This document shows positions 17,480-25,584 of a DNA stretch of 64,000 nt, piece after piece. Positions within the stretch are counted from its first letter, which is position 1; every line of letters begins with the position of its first letter. Under the pieces are notes generated by a model. The model was given only the letters and a program-made list of their open reading frames with translations, had not been told where the DNA came from and did no database searches. Made by a program: the position numbers and the translations under genes. The stretch covers positions 301,533-365,532 of the forward strand of contig LJSV01000002.1 in the NCBI GenBank assembly GCA_001314715.1, written 5' to 3'. This DNA is from Rhodobacteraceae bacterium HLUCCA12. GTDB lineage: Bacteria > Pseudomonadota > Alphaproteobacteria > Rhodobacterales > Rhodobacteraceae.

Positions 17480-18805
17480 ATGACCATCACCCGTTTCGCC
17501 CCATCGCCCACCGGCTATCTGCACATCGGTAACCTGCGCACGGCGTTGTTCAACTACCTGATCGCGCGCAAGACCGGCGGGCAATTCATCCTGCGCCTTG
17601 ATGACACCGATCGCGAACGTTCGAAAGAGGAATATGTCGACGGCATCAAGGCCGACCTGGATTGGTTGGGCCTGCACTGGAACCGGGTGGAGCGTCAGTC
17701 GGAACGGCTGGCTCGTTATTCCGAGATGGCCGACAAGCTGCGTGCCGAGGGCCGGTTTTACGAGTGTTTCGAAACCCCGACCGAACTGGAACTGAAGCGC
17801 AGGAAACAGCTTAACATGGGCAAGCCGCCGGTCTACGACCGCGCCGCACTGGCATTGGACGAGGCCGCGCGCGCGCGGTTTCGGGCCGAGGGGCGCAAGG
17901 GATACTGGCGCTTCAAGCTCGATCACGAACGCATCGAATGGCCCGATGGCATCCTGGGCGATCTGTCGATCGACGCGGCCAGCGTGTCGGACCCGGTGCT
18001 GATCCGCGCTGACGGGCAGGTGCTTTATACCTTTGCCAGTTCCGTCGATGACATGGACATGGGCGTCACGCATGTCGTGCGCGGGGCCGATCACGTCACC
18101 AATACCGCGACCCAGATCCAGATCATTCAGGCAATGGGCGGCACGCCGCCGGCCTTTGCCCATCACAGCCTTTTGACCGGCCCGCAGGGCGAGGCGCTGT
18201 CGAAACGTCTGGGCACCCTGTCGCTGCGCGATCTGCGTGCCCAGGGGGTCGAGCGCATGGCGCTCTTGTCGCTGATGGCGCGGTTGGGGTCCAGCCAGCC
18301 GGTCGAGTTGCGCGCCAGTCTCGACGAGATCGCCGACGGGTTCGATCTGTCGCAATTCGGCGCCGCGCCAACCAAGTTCGATCCCGCCGATCTGTGGCCG
18401 CTGACGCGTGCGCATGTGCAGAGCCTGCCATTCGACGCGGTGGCGGATCGCCTGGCTGCGCTGGGCGTGCCCGACGCGCTTGCGCCCGACTTCTGGGCCG
18501 TGGCGCGCGAGAACATCACCCGTCTCGACGATCTCGAGGCCTGGTGGATCCTGTGCCGCGACGGGGCCGCGCCCGTGATCGCGCCCGAGGATGCCGAATT
18601 CGTGGCCGAGGCAGCGAAACTGTTGCCGCCGCCGCCCTACGGCCCCGACTCCTGGGCCGAATGGACCGCCGCCGTGAAGGCCGCGACCGGGCGCAAGGGC
18701 AAGGCGCTGTTCATGCCGTTGCGCCGCGCCCTGACCGGGCGGGACCACGGGCCCGACATGTCGTCGCTGATGCCGCTGTTGCAAAAGGTGCCGCTGCGCG
18801 GCTGA
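17480..18805 (+). CDS. gltX: Glutamyl-tRNA synthetase
   Basis: Charges tRNA-Glu. 441 residues, class I. FAPSPTGYLHIGNLRTALFN holds the HIGH motif (residues 15-18); the KMSKS equivalent is SKRLG around residue 241 in GPQGEALSKRLGTL, a form typical of one of the two GluRS types that many Rhodobacteraceae carry. Zinc-binding cysteines are not evident. The C-terminal anticodon-binding half is complete. Because alphaproteobacteria often have two gltX genes and lack GlnRS, this copy may charge tRNA-Gln as well; sequence alone does not settle which. Confidence 0.94.
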   Translation: MTITRFAPSPTGYLHIGNLRTALFNYLIARKTGGQFILRLDDTDRERSKEEYVDGIKADLDWLGLHWNRVERQSERLARYSEMADKLRAEGRFYECFETPTELELKRRKQLNMGKPPVYDRAALALDEAARARFRAEGRKGYWRFKLDHERIEWPDGILGDLSIDAASVSDPVLIRADGQVLYTFASSVDDMDMGVTHVVRGADHVTNTATQIQIIQAMGGTPPAFAHHSLLTGPQGEALSKRLGTLSLRDLRAQGVERMALLSLMARLGSSQPVELRASLDEIADGFDLSQFGAAPTKFDPADLWPLTRAHVQSLPFDAVADRLAALGVPDALAPDFWAVARENITRLDDLEAWWILCRDGAAPVIAPEDAEFVAEAAKLLPPPPYGPDSWAEWTAAVKAATGRKGKALFMPLRRALTGRDHGPDMSSLMPLLQKVPLRG

Positions 18806-18834
18806 CGCCGATGGGTCCGTCACCGACAGACCTG

Positions 18835-19524
18835 TCAGGAAATCCGCCGAAAGACGGGTGCGGACCCTGAGTTGTCGAAAAACGGCACGCTTTCGGGGCG
18901 GCCGCCATTGAGGACTGCCTCGGCCTCGGCCAGGACCACCTCGGTGATGAAGGGCAGGTCCAGGCGCCGGGCCTCCTGCAGTTCGATCCAGTGCAGATGG
19001 CTGAGTTCGTCGCAGGCTTGCGAGAAATCGTCAGGATCGCCCGTTATGGCGGCGACATCGGCCAGGAAGAACCGCGCATCGAACCTGCGGCTGCGGCCGG
19101 GCGGAGTGATCGCGCGAAAGATGAATTGCAAACCGTCATGCACCGGGCACAGGCCGGCATCGGCAAAGCGGTGCCAATCGTCGGGGAGGGGGCCTTGCCA
19201 GGGGGCGGCACGGCCCAGCATCAGGCCCGATTCCTCCCACAACTCGCGCACGGCTGCCGCCAGCATCGCCTCGGGCGCGGGGGGGCGCGGGGTCACCGGC
19301 TGCGCCAGCAGGCGTCGGCGCGTGACCTCGTCCAGCGGGCTGGCAAAGGCGATCATGGCATCGTCGGGGTCGATGGCGCCGCCGGGAAAGACGAACTTGT
19401 TGGGCATGAAGGCCGCGCCCGCGCCGCGCTGACCCATCAACACCCTTGGTGCCGGGCCCTGGGCATCGCGCACCAGCACGATGGTCGCCGCGTCGCGAAT
19501 CGCGGTCTTGTCCTGTGCGGTCAT
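18835..19524 (-). CDS. Nudix hydrolase
   Basis: 229 residues from ATG 19524. The Nudix box is split by an insertion: PNKFVFPGGAIDPDD comes first and AAAVRELWEESGLML, with the RELxEESG core, some 40 residues later, as in the NUDT19-like group that can act on CoA derivatives. The rest of the fold (LPDDWHRFADAG, LQFIFRAITPPGRSRRFDARFFLA) fits that group. Its start overlaps the DUF983 stop by four bases (ATGA), so the two are co-translated. Substrate not determined. Confidence 0.87.
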   Translation of the reverse strand: MTAQDKTAIRDAATIVLVRDAQGPAPRVLMGQRGAGAAFMPNKFVFPGGAIDPDDAMIAFASPLDEVTRRRLLAQPVTPRPPAPEAMLAAAVRELWEESGLMLGRAAPWQGPLPDDWHRFADAGLCPVHDGLQFIFRAITPPGRSRRFDARFFLADVAAITGDPDDFSQACDELSHLHWIELQEARRLDLPFITEVVLAEAEAVLNGGRPESVPFFDNSGSAPVFRRIS

Positions 19525-19934
19525 TCGCGCGGGCCGGACCCGGCAAAGCCGTGCATCCGGTTGGACCATTGCAGGGCCACGAACGCGCCCTTGAACCGGG
19601 GCAGCAGCCACAGCGACAATGCCAGCGCAAGGCTCCAGCACAGGGCGATCATGACCCATGGGTCGGGCTGATAGGCCATGAAGACCCACAGATAGACCGC
19701 CATGACCAGCTTGCCGACGACCAGGATGGTCAGATAGGCTGGGCCGTCATCGGCGCGCTGGTGGTGCAGGGCCTCGCCGCAGGCGGGGCATTCGTCCTGC
19801 ACCTTCAGATAGCCGCGCATCAGCCGCCCCTCGCCGCAAGCCGGGCAACGCCGCTGCCAGCCGCGCAGCAGCGCGAGCCGCAGTGGCCTGTCATCAGTGT
19901 TCGCATCATGGGAATGGGCGTGGGCGGTGGTCAT
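19521..19934 (-). CDS. DUF983 family zinc-ribbon membrane protein
   Basis: 137 residues. Two CPACG motifs (CPACGEGRLMRG and ECPACGEAL), about 20 residues apart, form a probable zinc ribbon near residues 30-56; two membrane helices follow (YLTILVVGKLVMAVYLWVFM and WVMIALCWSLALALSLWLLP). This is the DUF983 pattern, of unknown function and common in alphaproteobacteria near cytochrome or Nudix genes. ATG 19934 begins a His/Asp-rich leader (TTAHAHSHDAN). It precedes and overlaps the Nudix gene. Confidence 0.85.
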   Translation of the reverse strand: MTTAHAHSHDANTDDRPLRLALLRGWQRRCPACGEGRLMRGYLKVQDECPACGEALHHQRADDGPAYLTILVVGKLVMAVYLWVFMAYQPDPWVMIALCWSLALALSLWLLPRFKGAFVALQWSNRMHGFAGSGPRE

Positions 19935-20124
19935 GTCGGGCTGGCTTTCCTGGTTGCGGGCATCCCGCCGGTCTGGCGGCAACGATAGGCATCGGCGGGC
20001 CGGGGTCAAGATCAGGCCGGATTTTTCCGACCGCAGCGACGGAACCGTGCGGCTGGCCCGTAACAGGATCAGATACACGCGTCGCACCCCATATGGGGGC
20101 GGCCCCTGTCGAAAGGAAGTCCGA

Positions 20125-20670
20125 ATGAAACTTGCCACAGCAACCGCAATCGCCCTGCTGATCGGAACCGTTCCCGCGCTCGCGCAGGACGGGCGTGGCC
20201 CGGCGGTCCCGATGATGCCGAGCTTCGACTTTTCCGCCGCCGATGCCAATGACGACGGCGCAATCACCCGTATGGAATGGGGCGTCTATGTCGCCGAGAA
20301 AATGGCCGAACGCCGCGAAGAGCTTTTCGCGCAGCGCGCCGGCGAGATGATCGAGGATGGCGACGAGGACGGCGACGGGGCGCTGGATCAGGACGAACTG
20401 GCCACCGTGATGGCGGCGCGTTTCGCCACGCATCGCGAACGCATGGCCGAAGCCCGGGCCGAACGCGATGAGCGCGAGGAACGCGGCTGGCGCGATCGCG
20501 GCCCGCGCAGCAACCGCGAGCGCGCCATGCGTCCGCAAGCCTTTGCCGAACAAAGCTTTCGGCGCCTTGACGCCAATGACGACGATCGGGTGTCGGCCGA
20601 GGAATTTGCCGAAGCCCAGGAACTCTGGGAAGAGCGCGCGGCCCGCCGTCGCGCCCAGCAAGACGACTGA
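20125..20670 (+). CDS. Secreted EF-hand calcium-binding protein
   Basis: 181 residues with an N-terminal signal peptide (MKLATATAIALLIGTVPALAQ). Three EF-hand loops are visible: DANDDGAITRME at 40-51, DEDGDGALDQDE at 80-91 and DANDDDRVSAEE at 149-160, so it should bind calcium in the periplasm. The stretch between loops two and three is a charged helix rich in Arg and Glu. AAGGAAG precedes ATG 20125. It is the first gene of a cluster with an ECF sigma factor, a probable anti-sigma and a CnrX-like sensor, 111 bases before the sigma gene. Confidence 0.87.
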   Translation: MKLATATAIALLIGTVPALAQDGRGPAVPMMPSFDFSAADANDDGAITRMEWGVYVAEKMAERREELFAQRAGEMIEDGDEDGDGALDQDELATVMAARFATHRERMAEARAERDEREERGWRDRGPRSNRERAMRPQAFAEQSFRRLDANDDDRVSAEEFAEAQELWEERAARRRAQQDD

Positions 20671-20781
20671 GCCGCTTGCATGGGGGTGGCGCAGGGGCTA
20701 CCGCTGACGGGGGCGCGGGTTCGGGTCCGCGCCCCTGCCCAAAGTCCGCCACGAACCCTTGCCAAAGAGCCTGTCACCCGC

Positions 20782-21351
20782 ATGTCCCGCCCCGACGATC
20801 CCAGCGACGAGGATCTTCTGCGCCGCTACGCACGGGGCGATGGTGCAGCTGCCCGCCTGTTGCTGGATCGTCGTGCGCCGCCGGTCTTTCGGCTGGCGCG
20901 GCGGCTGTTGCGCGACGAGGCCGAGGCCGAGGATGTGACGCAAGAGGCGATGGTGCGCCTGTGGCAGATCGCGCCGCAATGGCAACCCGGAACGGCGCAG
21001 GTTTCGACCTGGCTCTACCGGGTGGCTTTCAACCTGGCGACAGACCGCTTGCGGCGGCGGCGTGGCTTGGCGCTCGATTCGGTCGAGGAGCCGCTGAGCA
21101 CGGCACCTGCCGTGGTGGATGGCATGATCGCGGCGGACCGCGTCCGGGCGCTGGACGATGCCTTGGCCAGCCTGCCCGAACGGCAGCGCGCCGCCGTCGT
21201 CCTGCGCCATATCGAGGGGTTGGCCAACCCCGAGATTGCCACCGTGATGGGGATCGGCGTCGAGGCGGTGGAAAGCCTGACCGCCCGCGGCAAGCGGCGG
21301 CTTGCGGCGATCCTGTCGGGGCAGCGCGAAGAACTGGGGTTTGAACGATGA
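20782..21351 (+). CDS. ECF-type RNA polymerase sigma factor
   Basis: 189 residues from ATG 20782. Region 2: RLARRLLRDEAEAEDVTQEAMVRLWQ and TWLYRVAFNLATDRLRRRR; region 4: LASLPERQRAAVVLRHIEG..NPEIATVMGIGVEAVESLTARGKRRL. No region 1 or 3 is present, as expected for ECF factors. It overlaps the next gene by ATGA, which is typical of a sigma/anti-sigma pair. A longer frame begins at GTG 20680 but adds unconserved residues. The cluster with EF-hand and CnrX-like proteins suggests a periplasmic metal or calcium cue; that is inference. Confidence 0.93.
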   Translation: MSRPDDPSDEDLLRRYARGDGAAARLLLDRRAPPVFRLARRLLRDEAEAEDVTQEAMVRLWQIAPQWQPGTAQVSTWLYRVAFNLATDRLRRRRGLALDSVEEPLSTAPAVVDGMIAADRVRALDDALASLPERQRAAVVLRHIEGLANPEIATVMGIGVEAVESLTARGKRRLAAILSGQREELGFER

Positions 21352-21791
21352 AAGAGCGCAATCAGCACGGACAGACAGCCGCCGAGGATGACATCCTCGC
21401 GCCGTTTCTGGCCGCCGCCCGCGGCGCGTTGGACGACGATATGCCGGTGGGCCTGCGCGCGCGCCTGGTGGACGATGCGTTGGCGCGGATGCCGGGCGCC
21501 CAGCCGACGGCCCTGGGGCGGGGGGCGGCGTCAGGGTCGCTGCTGTCGCGTTGGCTGGATGGTCTTGGCGCTGGGCTGGGGCGGATGCTGGGCGGGGCGC
21601 CCGGTGTGGCGGTCCTGACCGCGGCCGGCGTGACCGGGCTTTGGATCGGGATGGCGATGCCGGTGCAGGGGCCGGACCTGCTGGCCCCGTTCTGGCCGGG
21701 CGCAAGCGCTGCCGCCGCCGACGACTGGGCCGATACCGTGCCCGAGATTGCCGACGACGAGGCCATACTGGCCTTGCTGGACAGTTTTTGA
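21348..21791 (+). CDS. Probable membrane anti-sigma factor
   Basis: 147 residues, no named domain recognised. The N-terminal cytosolic half (DDILAPFLAAARGALDDDMPVGLRARLVDDALARMP) is short and helical; one membrane segment covers about residues 84-104 (APGVAVLTAAGVTGLWIGMAM); the C-terminus is a short acidic periplasmic tail (ADDWADTVPEIADDEAILALLDSF). Translational overlap with the ECF gene and this topology are the grounds for calling it the anti-sigma, comparable to CnrY; similar proteins have sometimes been misnamed. Nine bases separate it from the sensor gene. Confidence 0.65.
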   Translation: MKERNQHGQTAAEDDILAPFLAAARGALDDDMPVGLRARLVDDALARMPGAQPTALGRGAASGSLLSRWLDGLGAGLGRMLGGAPGVAVLTAAGVTGLWIGMAMPVQGPDLLAPFWPGASAAAADDWADTVPEIADDEAILALLDSF

Positions 21792-21800
21792 GGATCTGCC

Positions 21801-22301
21801 ATGAACGACACTGAAACCGGACGCCCGGCCGCGTCGCGCAAGGGTCGGGCCCTGCGCATCCTGCTGGTGGTCTCGCTGGCGCTCAACCTGCTGGTGCTGG
21901 GGGTCCTGGCCGGCGGATTGTGGACAGGCGCACGGCATGAGCGCACATCCTCGGTTTCGGACCTGCGTGCCCTGATCATGGCGATGCCAGATGACACGCG
22001 CCGCGATCTTCGCGTCGCTGTTCGCGCGCGGCAGGCCGAGCAATCGGCCCTCGACCGCGACGCCCGGCGCGCGCGCGACGCGGCGCGCCGCGATGAGATT
22101 TCGGAACTGTTGCGCGCGCCCGAGTTCGACGCGCAGGCGTTTCTCGCACTGCTCGATTCCGAGCGCGCTGAGCGCGCGCGGCGCACCGAATGGCTGCATG
22201 ATGCCATTGCGGCGCATATCGCGACGCTGGATGGTGACGCCCGCGCAACCATCGCTGATCGGCTGGACGCGCGCGCCGCGCGCCGCGCGCCCTGGCGCTG
22301 A
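21801..22301 (+). CDS. Periplasmic heavy-metal sensor (CnrX/NccX-like)
   Basis: 166 residues: cytosolic start, one membrane anchor at about 19-41 (RILLVVSLALNLLVLGVLAGGLW), then an entirely helical, Arg/Asp/Glu-rich periplasmic domain. In Cupriavidus CnrX, histidines and a Met in such a hairpin bind Ni/Co and control the sigma factor CnrH through CnrY. Here potential ligands are few: His46 after the membrane and His133/His139 in TEWLHDAIAAHI. So the sensor role fits the gene order, but the metal, if any, need not be Ni or Co. Last gene of the cluster; convergent with pleD. Confidence 0.72.
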   Translation: MNDTETGRPAASRKGRALRILLVVSLALNLLVLGVLAGGLWTGARHERTSSVSDLRALIMAMPDDTRRDLRVAVRARQAEQSALDRDARRARDAARRDEISELLRAPEFDAQAFLALLDSERAERARRTEWLHDAIAAHIATLDGDARATIADRLDARAARRAPWR

Positions 22302-22323
22302 CGGGGGCCGGCTTTGGCGGCGC

Positions 22324-23697
22324 TCAGGCGGCCGAGGCCCCGACCGTGACCCGGTTGCGTCCGCCGGCTTTTGCCGACAACAGGGCGCTGTCGGCGCGAA
22401 ACAGGACCTCTTGCGCGCAGCCCCCGGCCCGCCCCATGGCCAGCCCTACCGATACGGTCACGCAGACCGCCTCTGGGCGGCCGGCCAGCGCAATCGGTGC
22501 CGAAGCCACCGCGTCACACAGCGCATCGGCAGTTTGCCGCGCCCGTGGGGCGGTCGCGTCCGGCAGGGCGACCAGAAATTCCTCGCCGCCGATCCGCGCC
22601 AGCAGGTCGCCGGGCTGAAGCGTCGCGCGAATCCGCTCCGCCACCGAGCGCAGCACGGTATCGCCCGCGGCATGGCCGTGGCGATCGTTGATCGACTTGA
22701 AGCGGTCCAGATCCAGCACCATCAGGGCATAGGGCGTGCCTGCCTGGCCGGTGCGGTTGGCCATGCGGTCCAGATAGGCCATGGCGTAGCGGCGGTTGAA
22801 CAGACCCGTCAGCGGATCGGTGATCGCAAGCTTCAAACCGTCGTCGACCTGTCTGCGCAACTGTTCGGCCCGGCGTTTGCGCTGGATATGCAGACGCAGG
22901 CGCAAGGCGGTTTCTTGCGGGTCGAACGGCAGGGTCAACAGATCGTTCGCGCCCAGGTCCAGCGCCATAGCCGCGGTTTCGGACTCGGCGGCGGGCACGA
23001 CAAGGCTGATCGCGGCGTCGCGGCTGGCAAGCCGTGAGCGCAGATCGGCCAGCAGCCGCAACCCGTCGCCCTGATGGCCCAGATTGGCCGCGATCATGTA
23101 GAGATCGGGTGCCGCGCGCCCGTCGGCGCCGGTCAGCGCCTCCTGCGGGGTGAGCAGGTCGAGCCGGTCGTAGACAAGCGGCGCCAGGGCGCCGCGCCAG
23201 CTCATGGCCGTGGCCGGATCAGCCGCGATCAGGGCGATCCGGCCGGGGGCATCGAACCGGCCGCCCGCATCGGAAAATCCCAGTTCGCGGCAGGTCGCCG
23301 CACGCAGGCGCAATTCCGCCTCGGTCTCGCGGGTGCGCAGCAGGTTGCGGATGCGCGCCAGCAAGATCGCCTCGTTCAGCGGTTTGGTCAGGAAATCGTC
23401 CGCCCCCGCGGCCAGCGCTTCCAGCCGGCGCGTCCGATCCGACGAGGCGGTGATGATCACCACGGGTATGTCGCGGGTTTGCGGGTCGGCGCGGATCTGG
23501 CGGCAAACGTCGATGCCGGAAATATCGGGCAGCATCATGTCCAGCAGGATCAGCTTGGGGCGCTGGGCCCGGGCCGCCGCCAGCGCATCCTGCCCGCAGG
23601 CGGCCTGAAGGCTGTCATGGCAGGCGGCGGCCAGCTTGACCTTGAGGATGATCCGGTTGATGGCCAGATCATCCACGATAAGAATTTTTCCAGACAT
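22324..23697 (-). CDS. pleD: PleD-type response regulator diguanylate cyclase
   Basis: 457 residues with two receiver domains and a GGDEF domain, the PleD arrangement. Receiver 1 is complete: acidic pair D9/D10, phospho-acceptor D53 (LILLDMMLPDISG) and K105. Receiver 2 (about 150-290) lacks the acidic pocket, as in PleD. The cyclase core is ITDPLTGLFNRR..DLDRFKSINDRHGH..IGGEEF. The product-inhibition site upstream of GGEEF reads QPGD rather than RxxD. Start ATG 23697 (MSGKILIVDD). Makes cyclic-di-GMP; in Caulobacter PleD controls the swarmer-to-stalked change. Confidence 0.92.
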   Translation of the reverse strand: MSGKILIVDDLAINRIILKVKLAAACHDSLQAACGQDALAAARAQRPKLILLDMMLPDISGIDVCRQIRADPQTRDIPVVIITASSDRTRRLEALAAGADDFLTKPLNEAILLARIRNLLRTRETEAELRLRAATCRELGFSDAGGRFDAPGRIALIAADPATAMSWRGALAPLVYDRLDLLTPQEALTGADGRAAPDLYMIAANLGHQGDGLRLLADLRSRLASRDAAISLVVPAAESETAAMALDLGANDLLTLPFDPQETALRLRLHIQRKRRAEQLRRQVDDGLKLAITDPLTGLFNRRYAMAYLDRMANRTGQAGTPYALMVLDLDRFKSINDRHGHAAGDTVLRSVAERIRATLQPGDLLARIGGEEFLVALPDATAPRARQTADALCDAVASAPIALAGRPEAVCVTVSVGLAMGRAGGCAQEVLFRADSALLSAKAGGRNRVTVGASAA

Positions 23698-23761
23698 CCT
23701 GCGCGTGTCCTGTCGCCCTTTGCGGCGGGCTTTTCTGCATTGATTGGTCCAGCCAGGCAGC

Positions 23762-23800
23762 TTACCTATGCGGTAACGGCAAAAGGTTAATGAAACCTTT
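23762..23800. promoter_or_regulatory. Two adjacent inverted repeats in the pleD/DUF3572 divergent region
   Basis: TTACC-TATGC-GGTAA (23762-23776) and AAAGGTT-AATGA-AACCTTT (23782-23800; 7-base arms, 5-base spacer) stand 6 bases apart in the 158 bases between the divergent starts at 23697 and 23856. Both arms are perfect. They look like operator sites; the protein that binds them is unknown. Confidence 0.45.
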
Positions 23801-23855
23801 CCGGGGATGAGGCCGGGAACGGTCGCAGGCGTCAGTGGCAGGGAAACGGACACTC

Positions 23856-24140
23856 ATGGCGATGAACCAGGCAAACGCCGAGTTTCTAGCGGTCCGGATT
23901 CTGGGCTGGCTGGCCGAGGACCATGCCCGCATCGGCGCCTTTCTGGCCGCGTCGGGCACCGCGCCCGGCATGCTGCGCGCGCGTGCCAGCGACCCGGATT
24001 TCCTGCTGGCCGTGATCGAATTCCTGATGGCGGATGAAGCCATGATGCTGGACTGCTGCGCCGCGCTTGAGATCGCCCCGCACGACCCCGCCGAAGCCCG
24101 CGCCCATCTGCCCGGCGGCGCGACCGTTCACTGGACCTGA
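23856..24140 (+). CDS. DUF3572 domain-containing protein
   Basis: 94 residues covering the whole DUF3572 family: EFLAVRILGWLAEDHARIGAFLAASG, then PGMLRARASDPDFLLAVIEFLMADEAMMLDCC. Soluble and helical, acidic. In related alphaproteobacteria it regularly stands divergent from pleD, as here, but no function has been shown that I know of. ATG 23856 follows GGGAAACGG; ATG 23862 two codons later is possible. The HAD phosphatase gene starts 11 bases downstream, so the two are probably one transcript. Confidence 0.83.
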   Translation: MAMNQANAEFLAVRILGWLAEDHARIGAFLAASGTAPGMLRARASDPDFLLAVIEFLMADEAMMLDCCAALEIAPHDPAEARAHLPGGATVHWT

Positions 24141-24151
24141 CGAGGCCCGCG

Positions 24152-24877
24152 ATGGACCATATCCGCGCCATCCTTTTTGACAAGGACGGAACGCTGTTCG
24201 ATTTTCAGGCGACCTGGGGTGCCTGGGCCGGGCAGATGATCGCCGATCTGGCCGGGGCCGACCGCGATCTGCACGATGCGCTGGCGCAGACTCTGGCCTA
24301 TGATCCGCTGCGCCGCCGCTTTCACGCCCACAGCATGGTGATCGCCGGAACCAGCGAAGAGGTGGCCGAACGCATTGCCCCGCTTTTGCCCGACGGGGGC
24401 GGCGGCGTCGCGGCGCTGACGGCGCGCATGGCGCGCGCCGCCGCGCATGCGCCGCTGGCCGAGGCCGTGCCGCTCAGACCCCTTTTGTCGCAATTGCGCA
24501 ACGCCGGGTATCGACTGGGCGTGGCCACCAATGACAACGAATCGGTGGCGCGCCAGCATCTGGCCGGGCAATCCGACCTGTTCGATTTCATTTGCGGGTT
24601 CGATTCCGGGCACGGCGGAAAACCGGCGCCGGGCATGCTGCTGGCCTTTGCGGCAGAGTGCGGGCTGGCACCCGAGTCGGTGCTGATGGTCGGCGACAGC
24701 CGCCATGATCTGGACGCCGGCCGGGCCGCGGGCATGGCGACCCTTGCCGTGTTGACCGGCGTTGCGACCGAGGCCGACCTGGCCCCCCATGCCGATGCGG
24801 TGCGCCCCGATATCGGCCATCTGCCGGGCTATCTGCGCCCCGATGCAAGCTGGGCGCCGCGGCCCGCCGCGCAATGA
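24152..24877 (+). CDS. HAD family hydrolase (phosphatase)
   Basis: 241 residues with all four haloacid-dehalogenase motifs: ILFDKDGTLFDF (nucleophile Asp10 and acid Asp12), GVATNDNE, GKPAPGMLL (Lys) and MVGDSRHDLDAG. The helical cap between motifs I and II (about residues 18-105) is of the C1 type found in phosphoglycolate phosphatases (Gph) and related enzymes. The substrate cannot be assigned. It lies 11 bases after the DUF3572 gene and 68 bases before the H-NOX-like gene. Confidence 0.87.
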   Translation: MDHIRAILFDKDGTLFDFQATWGAWAGQMIADLAGADRDLHDALAQTLAYDPLRRRFHAHSMVIAGTSEEVAERIAPLLPDGGGGVAALTARMARAAAHAPLAEAVPLRPLLSQLRNAGYRLGVATNDNESVARQHLAGQSDLFDFICGFDSGHGGKPAPGMLLAFAAECGLAPESVLMVGDSRHDLDAGRAAGMATLAVLTGVATEADLAPHADAVRPDIGHLPGYLRPDASWAPRPAAQ

Positions 24878-24945
24878 CGGCGCCATTCGCATTTCGTTAA
24901 GCCCGCGGTTCTAGGCTGGTCTGCGGCAGCGATGGCGGGTTTCGG

Positions 24946-25584
24946 ATGCACGGGTTGATCGGCAAGGCGGTTCAGTCGTTTCTCAGTGACACCTACGGGG
25001 CGGCGTTCTGGGATACGATCGCGCTTCGCTCGGGGCTGACGTTGCATCTGGGCCCCCACGGGTTCGAGGCGATGGAAATCTATGATCGGGCGCTGGTCGA
25101 TGCCGTGATGAATGCCGCATCGCGGGATCTGGCGACCACATGCGACTCGTTGCTTGAAGATCTGGGAACCTACCTGATTTCCAACGCCCGGATGGACCCG
25201 TTGCGCCGGTTGCTGCGCTTCGGCGGTGTCAGCTTTACCGATTTCCTCCATTCACTGGATGACCTGCAGGGGCGCACCCGACTGGCGGTGCCGGAACTGG
25301 CCTTGCCTGAACTCACCATCGACGAGGCGGGGGCAGGCCGCTTCATCCTGACATGCCATTGCTGCAGTCCGGGGTTCGGTCATGTGATGGTGGGCATCCT
25401 GCGCGCGCTTGCCGATGACTACGGTGCCCTGGTGGTTCTGGAACATCTGGGTCGGCAGGCGCGCCCCGCTGCCGGCGCGCGCAGGACAGATGCCGCCCAG
25501 GACGAATGCATTGCCATCGACCTGCACGATCCGGCCTATCACGCCGGGCGCCGGTTCGATCTTGCCGTGCCGGAGTCGTGCTGA
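24946..25584 (+). CDS. H-NOX-like protein lacking heme-binding residues
   Basis: 212 residues that follow the H-NOX fold from end to end: MHGLIGKAVQSFLSDTYG..FWDTI at the N-terminus, LLEDLGTYLISN, and the core LLRFGGVSFTDFLHSLDDLQ. In true H-NOX proteins the proximal heme His sits in N-L-H of this last motif; here it is Gln108. The YxSxR heme-propionate motif is replaced by C137-H-C-C140-S. So heme binding by the normal route is not possible, while a Cys/His cluster (TCHCCSPGFGH) has appeared that could bind zinc or act as a redox switch. Its stop overlaps the start of an HNOBA-GGDEF gene (TGATG), making that its likely partner. Confidence 0.8.
   Translation: MHGLIGKAVQSFLSDTYGAAFWDTIALRSGLTLHLGPHGFEAMEIYDRALVDAVMNAASRDLATTCDSLLEDLGTYLISNARMDPLRRLLRFGGVSFTDFLHSLDDLQGRTRLAVPELALPELTIDEAGAGRFILTCHCCSPGFGHVMVGILRALADDYGALVVLEHLGRQARPAAGARRTDAAQDECIAIDLHDPAYHAGRRFDLAVPESC

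Noticed and set aside
20041..20083. GGAACC that could be an ECF -35 element before the EF-hand gene
   Set aside because: No matching ECF -10 at 16-17 bases could be found; only weak alternatives (GTAAC with CGTC). Left unannotated.
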